From UBA9337 sp036584565 (lineage in GTDB: Bacteria; Patescibacteriota; Minisyncoccia; Moranbacterales; UBA9337): DNA of 9,505 nt. Positions 1-6,921 of the stretch are shown piece by piece. The stretch lies in the NCBI GenBank assembly GCA_036584565.1, contig JAZHDF010000095.1, positions 1 to 9,505 on the forward strand, given 5' to 3'. Below the pieces are notes generated by a model, which was not told where the DNA came from, made no database searches, and was given only the letters and a program-made list of their open reading frames with translations. Position 1 is the first letter of the stretch; each line of letters starts with the position of its first letter. A program made the translations under genes and the position numbers.

Positions 1-51
1 TATCTTACTTTTCTATTTTTAAAATGTAAACTCCTTTGCTGCAATGTTAAC

Positions 52-83
52 AAAAAACACTCTTTTATAAAGAGTGTTTTTTT
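52..83 (-). terminator. Rho-independent terminator after groES (bidirectional form)
   Basis: Left arm ACACTCTTT (57-65) pairs with AAAGAGTGT (69-77) across a 3-nt loop. The flanking A run (52-56) and T run (78-82) extend the stem. On the minus strand the hairpin is followed by a U run, directly after the groES stop. The T run on the plus strand means it could also end a plus-strand gene entering from the left, but no such gene can be shown here. Confidence 0.85.
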
Positions 84-103
84 CTAAAAAGATATTTGAT
101 AAT

Positions 104-385
104 CTATTTTTCAACTACCGCCAAAACATCCTCGTTTTTCACAATCAAGTAAGTTGTCCCTTCCATTAAAACTTCTGTCCCCGAATACTTATTATAAATG
201 ACTCTTTGGCCTTTTTTGACCTTTATTTTTTCACTGTCTCCGATTGCCGCCACTTTACCGATTTGAGGTCGCTCCTGATCGTTTGTTGAAGACTCCGGCA
301 GAAATATTCCGGATTCGGTTTTATTTTTTTCAGCCTTCTTTTCCGGAACAATAAGAATATTGTCTTTCAAAGGTTTAATGTTCAT
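104..385 (-). CDS. groES: Co-chaperonin GroES (Hsp10)
   Basis: The 93-residue product matches the usual length of GroES (about 95-100). The N-terminus MNIKPLKDNILIVPE fits the family opening strand. A K/T/S-rich segment followed by SGIFLPES (about 18-35) is the mobile loop whose hydrophobic tip docks on GroEL. GKVAAIGDSEKIKVKKGQRVIY (given here as two runs, GKVAAIGD and VKKGQRVIY) and the C-terminal YLIVKNEDVLAVVE complete the beta-barrel signature. The known role is a heptameric lid over the GroEL folding chamber in the cytoplasm. The gene begins at ATG (383-385) without a visible Shine-Dalgarno sequence and ends at TAG. It has its own promoter and an immediate terminator, so it is probably monocistronic. 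groEL, the usual partner gene, is not adjacent. Identification is secure. Confidence 0.95.
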   Translation of the reverse strand: MNIKPLKDNILIVPEKKAEKNKTESGIFLPESSTNDQERPQIGKVAAIGDSEKIKVKKGQRVIYNKYSGTEVLMEGTTYLIVKNEDVLAVVEK

Positions 386-504
386 ATTTATTGCGGGGAA
401 ATTTTTATCGAATAAATTTTTTAGCCAAAATCCATTCCGATAAAATCCCTCTTGCTTAATTAATTAAAAAATTTATTTTTATCCGCAAAACCTCACCAAA
501 GAAT

Positions 505-533
505 ATTTTATACAAATCCGGACATCTAGTCAA
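505..533 (-). promoter_or_regulatory. Predicted sigma70-type promoter of groES
   Basis: On the minus strand, -35 TTGACT (528-533) and -10 TAAAAT (505-510) are separated by exactly 17 bp. Each box matches five of six consensus positions. Transcription would start near 498, giving a leader of about 113 nt before the groES ATG. The promoter lies immediately after the stop codon of the upstream ATPase gene, so groES can be expressed independently. No CIRCE operator (TTAGCACTC-N9-GAGTGCTAA) is visible. Confidence 0.7.
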
Positions 534-537
534 TATT

Positions 538-2727
538 TCAAGAATTATCAACTTCTGGAGTATTTCGGTTATTTTTTTCCAAAATTTCTTTCAACTTGGA
601 AAGTTCTCGACCGGCGTCCATATCTCTAATTTTTTTCGGAGCCATAAAGCGAGTTTGACTTAAGCTCAAAGGCTTATCTTTGGATTGATAAAACTTTTGA
701 CTTGTCTCTATCTTGTTTTTCGGATTTAGGCGTTGATTGAGAGGTTTTTGAGACGGATAATTCTTTTCCCCGAAATCCTTTTTTTCTCGCGATCGTCTTT
801 TTTTGTTTTCACTTTCCTCCGTCTGAATTCTGGCAATCGCTCGCTGATAATCCTTTAGGCAGTCCTTACAAAAAGTCGGTCTCTCTCCGTCAGGCCTAAA
901 GGGAATTTTTATCGCCACTCCGCAAGTGTCACACTCGGCATCGTATAAATTTTTATTTCTTTTTTCGGTTTCTTCTTTGGGGGGATTCGCCTCTTCCATC
1001 CCAGTTTTAATTTCCTCAGAAATTGCAGCTTCGGGCTTTTTTTCTTCCTCGACAAATTCAATCGACTTACTTTCCGGCTGATAATAAGAAACCTCCTTTT
1101 CAATATTTTTTTCTTCAATTTTATCTGGCGAAACAACAGTTTCATTAACCTCATTTATCGGTAAAATTTTAGGTGTATTATTCCCTTCCTCTTCCAAATG
1201 ACCATCTTTATCCAAGCTTCCTCTCCTTAACTGAACTCCCAAATCATTATCGGAAGAAATTAAGGGTTTTTTAATCTCAGAACCGCTTCGACGAACGCTG
1301 AATTTTTCATCTTTTTGCGAAATCGGGCTAATCTCTTTCGAAGCAATGCTTTTTGGAAGCGATTTATTTTTCTCAAAGGTTGCCTGATTTGTATTTTTTG
1401 AATCGCTTTTCAAAACCAAGCTATTTTTTAAGGTCGGAGTAACCATTCCGGTCCAACGAGCGATTTTTTCTTCTATTTCTTGCCGACTTCGAGAATATCT
1501 TTCTCGAGAAATACGAATAACTTTTTCGGCATTTTCTTCGGTCCCTCCGATATCAATCGGGGGCAAAGCCGTAGCCGAAAAAGCGTTCCCGGCAATTCCG
1601 TCTATCATCAACTTCAAATAAATATTATATTTAGGCAAATTGACAATATCGTTCATCATAAATACCGGCTCAAATTCCTTTTCCAAAAATTCGGCATCCT
1701 CAGCCCCCACTCGAAAAGAAATCAATGTTCCCACATTGCCGAAAATAGCGTCTCTCACCACACTATTATTGTCCACTACCAACTGATTAATATATTGATG
1801 AGCCACTACCAAATTCAAGCGATATTTACGCGCCTCCGATAAAATATTGGCAAAAGATTCGGTGACAAAATTCTGAAACTCATCCACTGTCAGATAAAAG
1901 TTTTTTCTCTCCTCCTCCGGCATATCGACTCTTTCCATGGCCGCCAGCTGAATCTTTGTCACAATCATCCCCCCCAAAAGCCTCATCGCATCCTCTCCGA
2001 TTCTTCCTTTGGAAAGATTGACGATCAGAATCTTGTTATTATCCATAATGTCCCGCATATTGATGGTGGACTTGGTTTGACCGACTATATTTCTGATCAA
2101 AAAAGATGACAAAAATTGACCAACCTTGTTTTGAATAGCTGCCACCGCTTCCTTTCTAAAACGATCTTCCCAAACTTCAAATTCATCCAACCAAAAACCT
2201 TTGACAATCGGGTCTTTTATTTTTTCATAAATTCTTTGGCGAAACTTCTTATCGCTCATCATTCGATTGACGCCCATCATTGTCGAACCGGGATAATCCA
2301 AAAGAGCCAAAATAGCATTGCTCAAAATATATTCCATCCTGGCGCTCCATACATCCGGCCAAATCTTCTTAAAGACCCCCATCATTCCGGAAGCCACTAA
2401 GTGTTTTTTGTTCTCATCCACCGATTCCAAAATATTAAAAGCGATCGGATTTTCCGTATCGGCCGGATTGAAATAAACTACATCATTAATTCGTTGAGCC
2501 GGGATAGCTTTGATCAATTTTTCCGCCGTATCGCCATGCGGATCAATATAGGCCACTCCGTGTCCGTTGGCGATATCTTGCATCACGATATTTTCCAAAA
2601 GAGTGGTCTTACCCATTCCGGTTTTTCCGATCATATACATATGCCTCTGTCTGTCAGAGGTTTTGATTCCAAATTTCACATTTTGGTTTCTAAAGTTGGT
2701 CTTGGCAAAAAATGTTATTTCTTCCAT
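538..2727 (-). CDS. VirD4/HerA-like P-loop DNA translocase ATPase with C-terminal CxxC-x17-CxxC zinc motif
   Basis: The 729-residue product has a Walker A motif GKTGMGKT at 34-41, a downstream IDPHGD strand (61-66) and a Walker B YLTVDEFQNF with D282/E283. AHQYINQL (309-316) fits the sensor region of VirD4/TraG/HerA-type ATPases (DUF87, type IV secretion DNA-binding class). These are hexameric motors that pump DNA or couple substrates to a membrane channel. Residues about 430-590 are a low-complexity, charged, probably disordered linker. It is followed by a zinc motif (C599, C602, C620, C623, with 17 residues between the pairs) and a basic tail. No transmembrane segment is visible. The protein begins almost directly with the ATPase core. 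The gene preceding it by 20 nt encodes the missing membrane-anchored N-terminal domain, so the two probably form one machine. The start ATG has no clear Shine-Dalgarno. Whether it serves conjugation, DNA uptake or chromosome handling cannot be read from sequence. Confidence 0.85.
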   Translation of the reverse strand: MEEITFFAKTNFRNQNVKFGIKTSDRQRHMYMIGKTGMGKTTLLENIVMQDIANGHGVAYIDPHGDTAEKLIKAIPAQRINDVVYFNPADTENPIAFNILESVDENKKHLVASGMMGVFKKIWPDVWSARMEYILSNAILALLDYPGSTMMGVNRMMSDKKFRQRIYEKIKDPIVKGFWLDEFEVWEDRFRKEAVAAIQNKVGQFLSSFLIRNIVGQTKSTINMRDIMDNNKILIVNLSKGRIGEDAMRLLGGMIVTKIQLAAMERVDMPEEERKNFYLTVDEFQNFVTESFANILSEARKYRLNLVVAHQYINQLVVDNNSVVRDAIFGNVGTLISFRVGAEDAEFLEKEFEPVFMMNDIVNLPKYNIYLKLMIDGIAGNAFSATALPPIDIGGTEENAEKVIRISRERYSRSRQEIEEKIARWTGMVTPTLKNSLVLKSDSKNTNQATFEKNKSLPKSIASKEISPISQKDEKFSVRRSGSEIKKPLISSDNDLGVQLRRGSLDKDGHLEEEGNNTPKILPINEVNETVVSPDKIEEKNIEKEVSYYQPESKSIEFVEEEKKPEAAISEEIKTGMEEANPPKEETEKRNKNLYDAECDTCGVAIKIPFRPDGERPTFCKDCLKDYQRAIARIQTEESENKKRRSREKKDFGEKNYPSQKPLNQRLNPKNKIETSQKFYQSKDKPLSLSQTRFMAPKKIRDMDAGRELSKLKEILEKNNRNTPEVDNS

Positions 2728-2747
2728 ATATTCTTGTAAAATTTATC

Positions 2748-4022
2748 TTATCCGATCGGCAAATTAACCGGCGGAGCGGCGGTTTTGTTATCTATCTTAT
2801 GAAAAGAAGGTGAAACCACCACCATATTGGGAAAATGATAAACCGTGGCCAATTCCGAGGAGTTCAAAAAAAATGTTTTTCCATCTCGATTTCTCTTGCG
2901 ATATCTTCGCAAAATTTTTCTTTGACGAAACTTGGTCCGCGCTTCGGTAAAAAGATGCAAAGCGAAAGTCTTGCTATCATTATCCGGAGCAAAGCCGTTA
3001 AGATTGACATCGGTAAATTGATTTAAACCTCCGATAAAAGAACCCACCACCACTTTATTAAAAGCCTCTCGCCTACCCAAATAAATCATTCGCATTTTAG
3101 TCTTAAAGGCGCTTTTGCCGATTCCTTCCTCGATCGCCTTGAGAACCTCTTTTTCTCCCGGAGTGAGTCTGAATTCCAAAGGTTGATCGGGCGCTTTTTC
3201 CTTTTTTGCTTCAAATTCAACATTCGCCCCGGCAATCCCTTTAAAAATTCCAAAAAAAACATCTTTCATATCGTTAAATAAGGCCGCAAATATTCCCGGA
3301 GGCGGCTCCTTGGCATTTCCAGTTATTTTGGCCACCAGATCCCGGCCGGTGTTGTATTCTTCTCCTCCGAAGGGAGCAATTATCAATTGAAACCAAAAAT
3401 ATTGCTTGGGACCGATCTTGCTCAAACTCTCGATAATATTGGCCAACGGATCGAGCACTTTGCCGGTTATTTCCTCCTCGAACCAGCGATAAGTTTTAAT
3501 CGGGTAAGGATCCGGTTGAGTAAGTTTAAAATCGGTTCCCCATAAATTCCAGTTTTTATTGGGAACCACTTGCGGAACCTCATTAACATAATCGGGCACT
3601 TCCCGCACTTCGGCGGTCGGATACTGAGCATGAATATTAGACTCGATTAAATTTCTAAAATTTTTGGCCACTCGGATATAAAAATGAATCTGCCCCTCCT
3701 TGCTAACCAATTCCAAACTAATATACATTCGAGTTTCTCCGTTGACAAATTCTTCTATGGCGTTTATCCCTTTGGTAATGCCCAAGATGGAATCATAAAT
3801 CATTTCCATCGGCTGAGGAGTCGCTTCGATATCGGCCGGAGGAATAACTTCCAACATAACCCATTGCATATTTCCCCAATAATTCCCCTGCACAAAATCC
3901 ATCCACAGAATTTTAAACAACCAATAAAAAAGAGGCGGAAAAACAACAAACCAAGCCAACGATAGGCCTTGCCAAATTCCTTCCAAAAAATTGATAGGAA
4001 CACCGCTTAATATTTCGCTCAT
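2748..4022 (-). CDS. Membrane-anchored protein, N-terminal-domain partner of the downstream T4SS-like ATPase
   Basis: The 424-residue protein has one strong hydrophobic segment at about 17-39, rich in Trp and Phe, and then a long soluble part. The stretch around 100-145 (ISLELV, IHFYIRV, then HAQYPTAEVREVPDY) has the pattern I associate with N-terminal regions of VirB4/HerA-like ATPases in CPR bacteria and actinobacteria. The C-terminal LNSSELATVYHFP (386-398), followed by a Pro-rich PPVNLPIG ending, is the segment that precedes the ATPase core in fused relatives. It carries no Walker motif itself. It sits 71 nt after the sigma/HARE gene and 20 nt before the ATPase gene, in the same orientation, so an operon is likely. 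Inference: it anchors the ATPase to the membrane. The family recollection is unverified here, and the exact function is unknown. Confidence 0.7.
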   Translation of the reverse strand: MSEILSGVPINFLEGIWQGLSLAWFVVFPPLFYWLFKILWMDFVQGNYWGNMQWVMLEVIPPADIEATPQPMEMIYDSILGITKGINAIEEFVNGETRMYISLELVSKEGQIHFYIRVAKNFRNLIESNIHAQYPTAEVREVPDYVNEVPQVVPNKNWNLWGTDFKLTQPDPYPIKTYRWFEEEITGKVLDPLANIIESLSKIGPKQYFWFQLIIAPFGGEEYNTGRDLVAKITGNAKEPPPGIFAALFNDMKDVFFGIFKGIAGANVEFEAKKEKAPDQPLEFRLTPGEKEVLKAIEEGIGKSAFKTKMRMIYLGRREAFNKVVVGSFIGGLNQFTDVNLNGFAPDNDSKTFALHLFTEARTKFRQRKILRRYRKRNRDGKTFFLNSSELATVYHFPNMVVVSPSFHKIDNKTAAPPVNLPIG

Positions 4023-4093
4023 CAGCTTTTCTTATTTTAAAAATTTTGTTTTAAAAAATATCCCTCCAAATTATCTCCAAAAAATTCCTCTTT

Positions 4094-5146
4094 TTAAACC
4101 CCCACCTTACTCTTCAGATAATATTTTTGTTTATCGGTTTTTTTGAAAAAGTTGTTCAAATTGATAACAATGGTGGTTTTTTTGACATTTCTGACCGATA
4201 AAACCTTTTCGATTATCTCATCCTGATGAAGAGGTTTGGCGCTTTTTTGCAAGATATCGGCAATCACATCCTTAACTGTCCCTCTCTGATAACCCCATTC
4301 CTTCAAAGCGTAAGTTCCTCGACCGACCAAGACAAATTTTTCATCTTTTATTAGTTCATTGTGCACTGTTTGCGGATGGGTTTTTTTGCGACTTAGTCTG
4401 AATTCATCTATCAGTTTGGCTACATCCCTGAAATGCAAAGGTTTATTTTTCTCTTTAATAATGAGGTAAGCCTTTTCTTTGACCCCTTTGGGTGAGATTT
4501 CCTCCCAGCGAGCAATACCCCATTTTTCGAAAACTCCTTTTTTGATTTCCTTGGAAACGCTCAAATAACTAAACAAAGCTTCTTTTTTCAAATCCGGATG
4601 ATGCTTTAAAAATTCAGTAAAAAGACTGTCATCACTTAAAGTCTCCGACTGCAAGTGTAAAATTTCTTTGCCCAGTTCTTTGATTTTTTTCCAAAAACCG
4701 AAATCAAACTGATGATGCGCCACCGCTTCTTCAATTTCATCTCCGCTTTCAACCATTTTAAAACTATCGGAACAATTTAAAATAAAACCAATAAAACTTT
4801 TCTCCTCTTCTCGCGAAGCTAAAATTTCCGACAGCTCTCTCTTTGAAATTATACCATGTTTGTCTCTGATAGTAAATTTTATTTTTTCTTCCGCTTTTTT
4901 AAATAATTCATCCTTTTGCGCCTGCTGCTTAGCCTTGTTGGTAGCCTCTTTGATTATCTGACGAACTCTTTCTCGAGTGATTCCGTAATTATCCCCGATT
5001 TCCCCCAATGTCTTGGGTTCTTTATTGTAAAAACCGAAGCGATCGGCAATCATTGCCATAGCTCTTTCGTTCACATTTTGAGTGATTGATTTCACCGCCT
5101 CCTCGAAAGTAAATTTTGTCAATTTTTTTGGAGCCTTCTTTTTCAT
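4094..5146 (-). CDS. Sigma70-region-4-like and HARE-HTH DNA-binding protein
   Basis: The 350-residue product begins with a basic tail. Residues about 22-73 match sigma70 region 4: TLGEIGDNYGITRERVRQI (46-64) is nearly the canonical helix-turn-helix that reads the -35 box. Residues about 80-215 are charged and helical without a recognised domain. Residues about 222-283 (KAYLIIKEKNKPLHFRDV to FVLVGRGTYALKEW) fit a HARE-HTH winged helix, as in the RNA polymerase delta subunit and restriction-associated proteins. A second winged-helix-like unit follows at about 290-346 (VKDVIADILQKSAKPLHQDEI reads as a similar start; shown here in two parts, VKDVIADILQ and KSAKPLHQDEI). Sigma regions 2 and 3 are absent, so it is not a complete sigma factor. 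It is more likely a regulator or RNA polymerase accessory protein. It is the first gene of the translocase operon and is transcribed divergently from dnaB. Domain calls are firm for region 4, moderate for HARE. Confidence 0.8.
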   Translation of the reverse strand: MKKKAPKKLTKFTFEEAVKSITQNVNERAMAMIADRFGFYNKEPKTLGEIGDNYGITRERVRQIIKEATNKAKQQAQKDELFKKAEEKIKFTIRDKHGIISKRELSEILASREEEKSFIGFILNCSDSFKMVESGDEIEEAVAHHQFDFGFWKKIKELGKEILHLQSETLSDDSLFTEFLKHHPDLKKEALFSYLSVSKEIKKGVFEKWGIARWEEISPKGVKEKAYLIIKEKNKPLHFRDVAKLIDEFRLSRKKTHPQTVHNELIKDEKFVLVGRGTYALKEWGYQRGTVKDVIADILQKSAKPLHQDEIIEKVLSVRNVKKTTIVINLNNFFKKTDKQKYYLKSKVGV

Positions 5147-5199
5147 AAAAAATAATCAAATTTAGAAATATATAAAATATCTGCTAAAATGAAATGGGT

Positions 5200-5258
5200 A
5201 AAAAATTATTGATTTTAATTTTAATCAAGTTCTCTCTCGAAAGGGTGCTTGACCAATT
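5200..5258 (-). promoter_or_regulatory. Possible structured 5' leader of the sigma/HARE gene
   Basis: From the predicted start, minus-strand TTGGTCAAG (5248-5256) can pair with CTTGATTAA (5221-5229), 9 bp including two G-U pairs, around a loop with a small CTTTCGAGAG hairpin. The same CTTGATT segment can instead pair with AATCAA (5209-5214) to form a weak 6-bp hairpin followed by TAA and six T (5200-5205). The two folds exclude each other, which resembles an attenuator. The alternative stem is AT-only apart from one pair, so this is tentative. Confidence 0.25.
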
Positions 5259-5265
5259 GAACTAG

Positions 5266-5293
5266 ATTATCACATATTTATATAATTTGTCAA
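5266..5293 (-). promoter_or_regulatory. Predicted extended -10 promoter of the sigma/HARE-translocase operon
   Basis: On the minus strand, a perfect -35 TTGACA (5288-5293) lies 16 bp from -10 GATAAT (5266-5271). An extended -10 TGT stands directly before the -10 box. Transcription would start near 5258, giving a leader of about 112 nt before the ATG at 5146. It is back to back with the dnaB promoter. Confidence 0.75.
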
Positions 5294-5296
5294 GCA

Positions 5297-5325
5297 TTGA
5301 TTTGTAAAATCGCCTAAGTTATAAT
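5297..5325 (+). promoter_or_regulatory. Predicted sigma70-type promoter of dnaB
   Basis: A -35 TTGATT (5297-5302) lies 17 bp from a perfect -10 TATAAT (5320-5325). The start would be near 5332, leaving a short leader of about 25 nt before the dnaB ATG at 5357. Its -35 box is 3 bp from the -35 box of the divergent promoter. Confidence 0.75.
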
Positions 5326-5356
5326 ATACAAATATATATAGGCTAGAAATTAATTT

Positions 5357-6736
5357 ATGACCTCCAAAAAAGCCGCCAAAAATGAAATTGTTCGAATCCC
5401 GCCCAACAATATCGAAGCGGAACAATCGATTTTAGGGTCTCTGATGCTCGATAAAGATGCTATTGTCAAAATAGCCGATTTTTTGCTTCCGATTGATTTT
5501 TATCAAGACAAGCACAAAACCATTTTTGAAACTATGCTTGCTCTTTACGAAAATCGAGAACCGATCGATGTCCTTAGTATTTCCAATAAATTGGACGAAA
5601 CCAATCGCTTGGAAGATGTGGGCGGATCCAGCTATATCGCCTCTTTGGTTAATATCGTTCCCTCCGCTTCGCATGTTATCCACTACGCCAAAGTAGTTCA
5701 AAAAAAAGCTATGTTGCGAAGGCTAATTTCCGCCGCCGATCATATTGTAGAAATGGGCTATTCCGGCAACGAAGATGTCGAAAGGATTCTTGACGAAGCC
5801 GAACAAAGAATTTTTAAAGTCTCGCAAAAATATCTCAAACAAGATTTTGTACCGATAAAATCAATTTTGGAAAACGCCTTTAATCGCATCGACGAATTGC
5901 ATCGAGACGATGGGAGTCTGCGCGGTGTTCCGTCCGGTTTTATCGATTTGGATAAAGTTTTGGCCGGTTTTCAAAAATCCGATTTGGTTATCTTGGCCGC
6001 CCGACCGTCTATCGGAAAAACTACCTTGGCCCTGGATATCGCCCGCCAAGTGGGAGTGCAAGCCAAGGTGCCGGTGGGTATTTTTTCTCTGGAGATGTCC
6101 TCCGACCAATTGATCGACAGGATGCTGGCCGCTCAAGCCGGAATAGATTTGTGGCGCCTAAGAACAGGCAAGCTTCGCTCCAGCGGACCGGAAAATGATT
6201 TTGAAAAACTCAATGAAGCTATGGGTATCCTCAGCGAGGCTCCTATTTATATCGACGACACGGCCTCGGCCAATATTATGGAGATGCGCACCATGGCCCG
6301 TCGCCTCCAAACAGAACATAACCTGGGTCTGATAATTATCGACTATCTTCAATTGATGGAAGGACGGAAAATGTCCGGCGACAACCGCGTGCAAGAAATT
6401 TCCGAAATTTCCCGCGCCCTCAAACAATTAGCGCGAGAATTAAATATCCCGATTATCGCTCTCTCTCAATTGTCTCGTCAAGTAGAATCCCGCAGTCCGC
6501 AAATTCCGAAACTTTCCGATTTACGCGAATCCGGCTCAATCGAGCAAGACGCCGATGTGGTCATGATGCTTTATCGGGAAGATCGTGAAAAACCGGACAC
6601 TCTCAACAAGCAAATTGTCGATGTCATCGTGGCCAAACACAGAAACGGTCCTTTGGGCAAAGCCAGTCTTTATTTTGAAGAACAATCCACCACCTTTAAA
6701 AATCTGGAACGCATCCATGAACCCCAAGAAGCCTAA
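5357..6736 (+). CDS. dnaB: Replicative DNA helicase DnaB
   Basis: The 459-residue length fits DnaB (E. coli 471). The N-terminal domain shows PPNNIEAEQSILGSLMLD (15-32), the family hallmark that contacts primase. The linker helix lies around 165-185. The RecA-like domain contains Walker A ARPSIGKTT (215-223), SLEMSSDQL with the likely catalytic E246, Walker B LIIIDYLQL with D329, IALSQLSRQVESR (368-380), the family signature SDLRESGSIEQDAD (387-400), and KHRNG with the likely arginine finger R429. It forms the hexameric ring that unwinds the fork on the lagging strand. The Walker A loop has Ile where Met is commoner. No intein interrupts the P-loop or the H3 region. The ATG start has no clear Shine-Dalgarno but lies 25 nt from a good promoter start. 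recR follows after 185 bp. Confidence 0.98.
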   Translation: MTSKKAAKNEIVRIPPNNIEAEQSILGSLMLDKDAIVKIADFLLPIDFYQDKHKTIFETMLALYENREPIDVLSISNKLDETNRLEDVGGSSYIASLVNIVPSASHVIHYAKVVQKKAMLRRLISAADHIVEMGYSGNEDVERILDEAEQRIFKVSQKYLKQDFVPIKSILENAFNRIDELHRDDGSLRGVPSGFIDLDKVLAGFQKSDLVILAARPSIGKTTLALDIARQVGVQAKVPVGIFSLEMSSDQLIDRMLAAQAGIDLWRLRTGKLRSSGPENDFEKLNEAMGILSEAPIYIDDTASANIMEMRTMARRLQTEHNLGLIIIDYLQLMEGRKMSGDNRVQEISEISRALKQLARELNIPIIALSQLSRQVESRSPQIPKLSDLRESGSIEQDADVVMMLYREDREKPDTLNKQIVDVIVAKHRNGPLGKASLYFEEQSTTFKNLERIHEPQEA

Positions 6737-6740
6737 TTAT

Positions 6741-6920
6741 AAAATAACCAAGATACAATTTCCAAAATACAAAAAAGTTAAAATTCTTTAAATTTTAACT
6801 TAAGGTCATTTATCTTTTGCTTTTTTAAAATTAATAATTTGAATTTAATTATTTCTTTCAATAAATTTTGTCATTTAAAATTCATTTAAAAAATTAAAAA
6901 TTTGAAATTAAAAATTAAAC
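6741..6920. repeat. AT-rich degenerate repeat spacer between dnaB and recR
   Basis: This 180-bp spacer has very little G or C and is built of loose units such as CCAAGATACAATTTCCAAAA at the left and AAATTTGAAATTAAAAATT at the right. No gene, promoter or RNA can be supported in it. A similar composition occurs at 8441-8600, so both may be copies of one degenerate intergenic repeat type. The relation is by composition and short words only. Confidence 0.4.
6775..6801. repeat. Perfect 11-bp inverted repeat downstream of dnaB
   Basis: AAGTTAAAATT (6775-6785) and AATTTTAACTT (6791-6801) are perfect complements around a 5-nt loop. On the plus strand no U run follows directly, so it is not a classic dnaB terminator, though a T-rich stretch begins about 10 nt later. 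On the minus strand it is followed by six T, but no minus-strand gene ends here. It may stabilise the dnaB mRNA 3' end or end transcription weakly. Confidence 0.45.
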
Positions 6921-6921
6921 T

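Noticed and set aside
1..51. 3' end of a plus-strand gene ending before the bidirectional terminator
   Set aside because: The stretch is too short. All frames are ambiguous and no family sequence is recognisable.
386..537. CIRCE operator for HrcA upstream of groES
   Set aside because: No TTAGCACTC inverted repeat or near match is present in the leader or promoter.
1480..2739. Several plus-strand open frames of 66-120 codons opposite the ATPase gene
   Set aside because: They lie wholly antisense to a clear ATPase gene with intact motifs. Their products are rich in unusual His/Ser/Phe/Asn runs and show no known domain or start signal.
5221..5275. A complete tRNA gene on the minus strand
   Set aside because: A D-arm-like segment is present, but no pairing anticodon stem, no TTCRA T-arm and no full acceptor stem can be formed.
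6000..6500. Intein in DnaB, a common insertion target
   Set aside because: The P-loop and H3 motifs are continuous and the protein has normal length.
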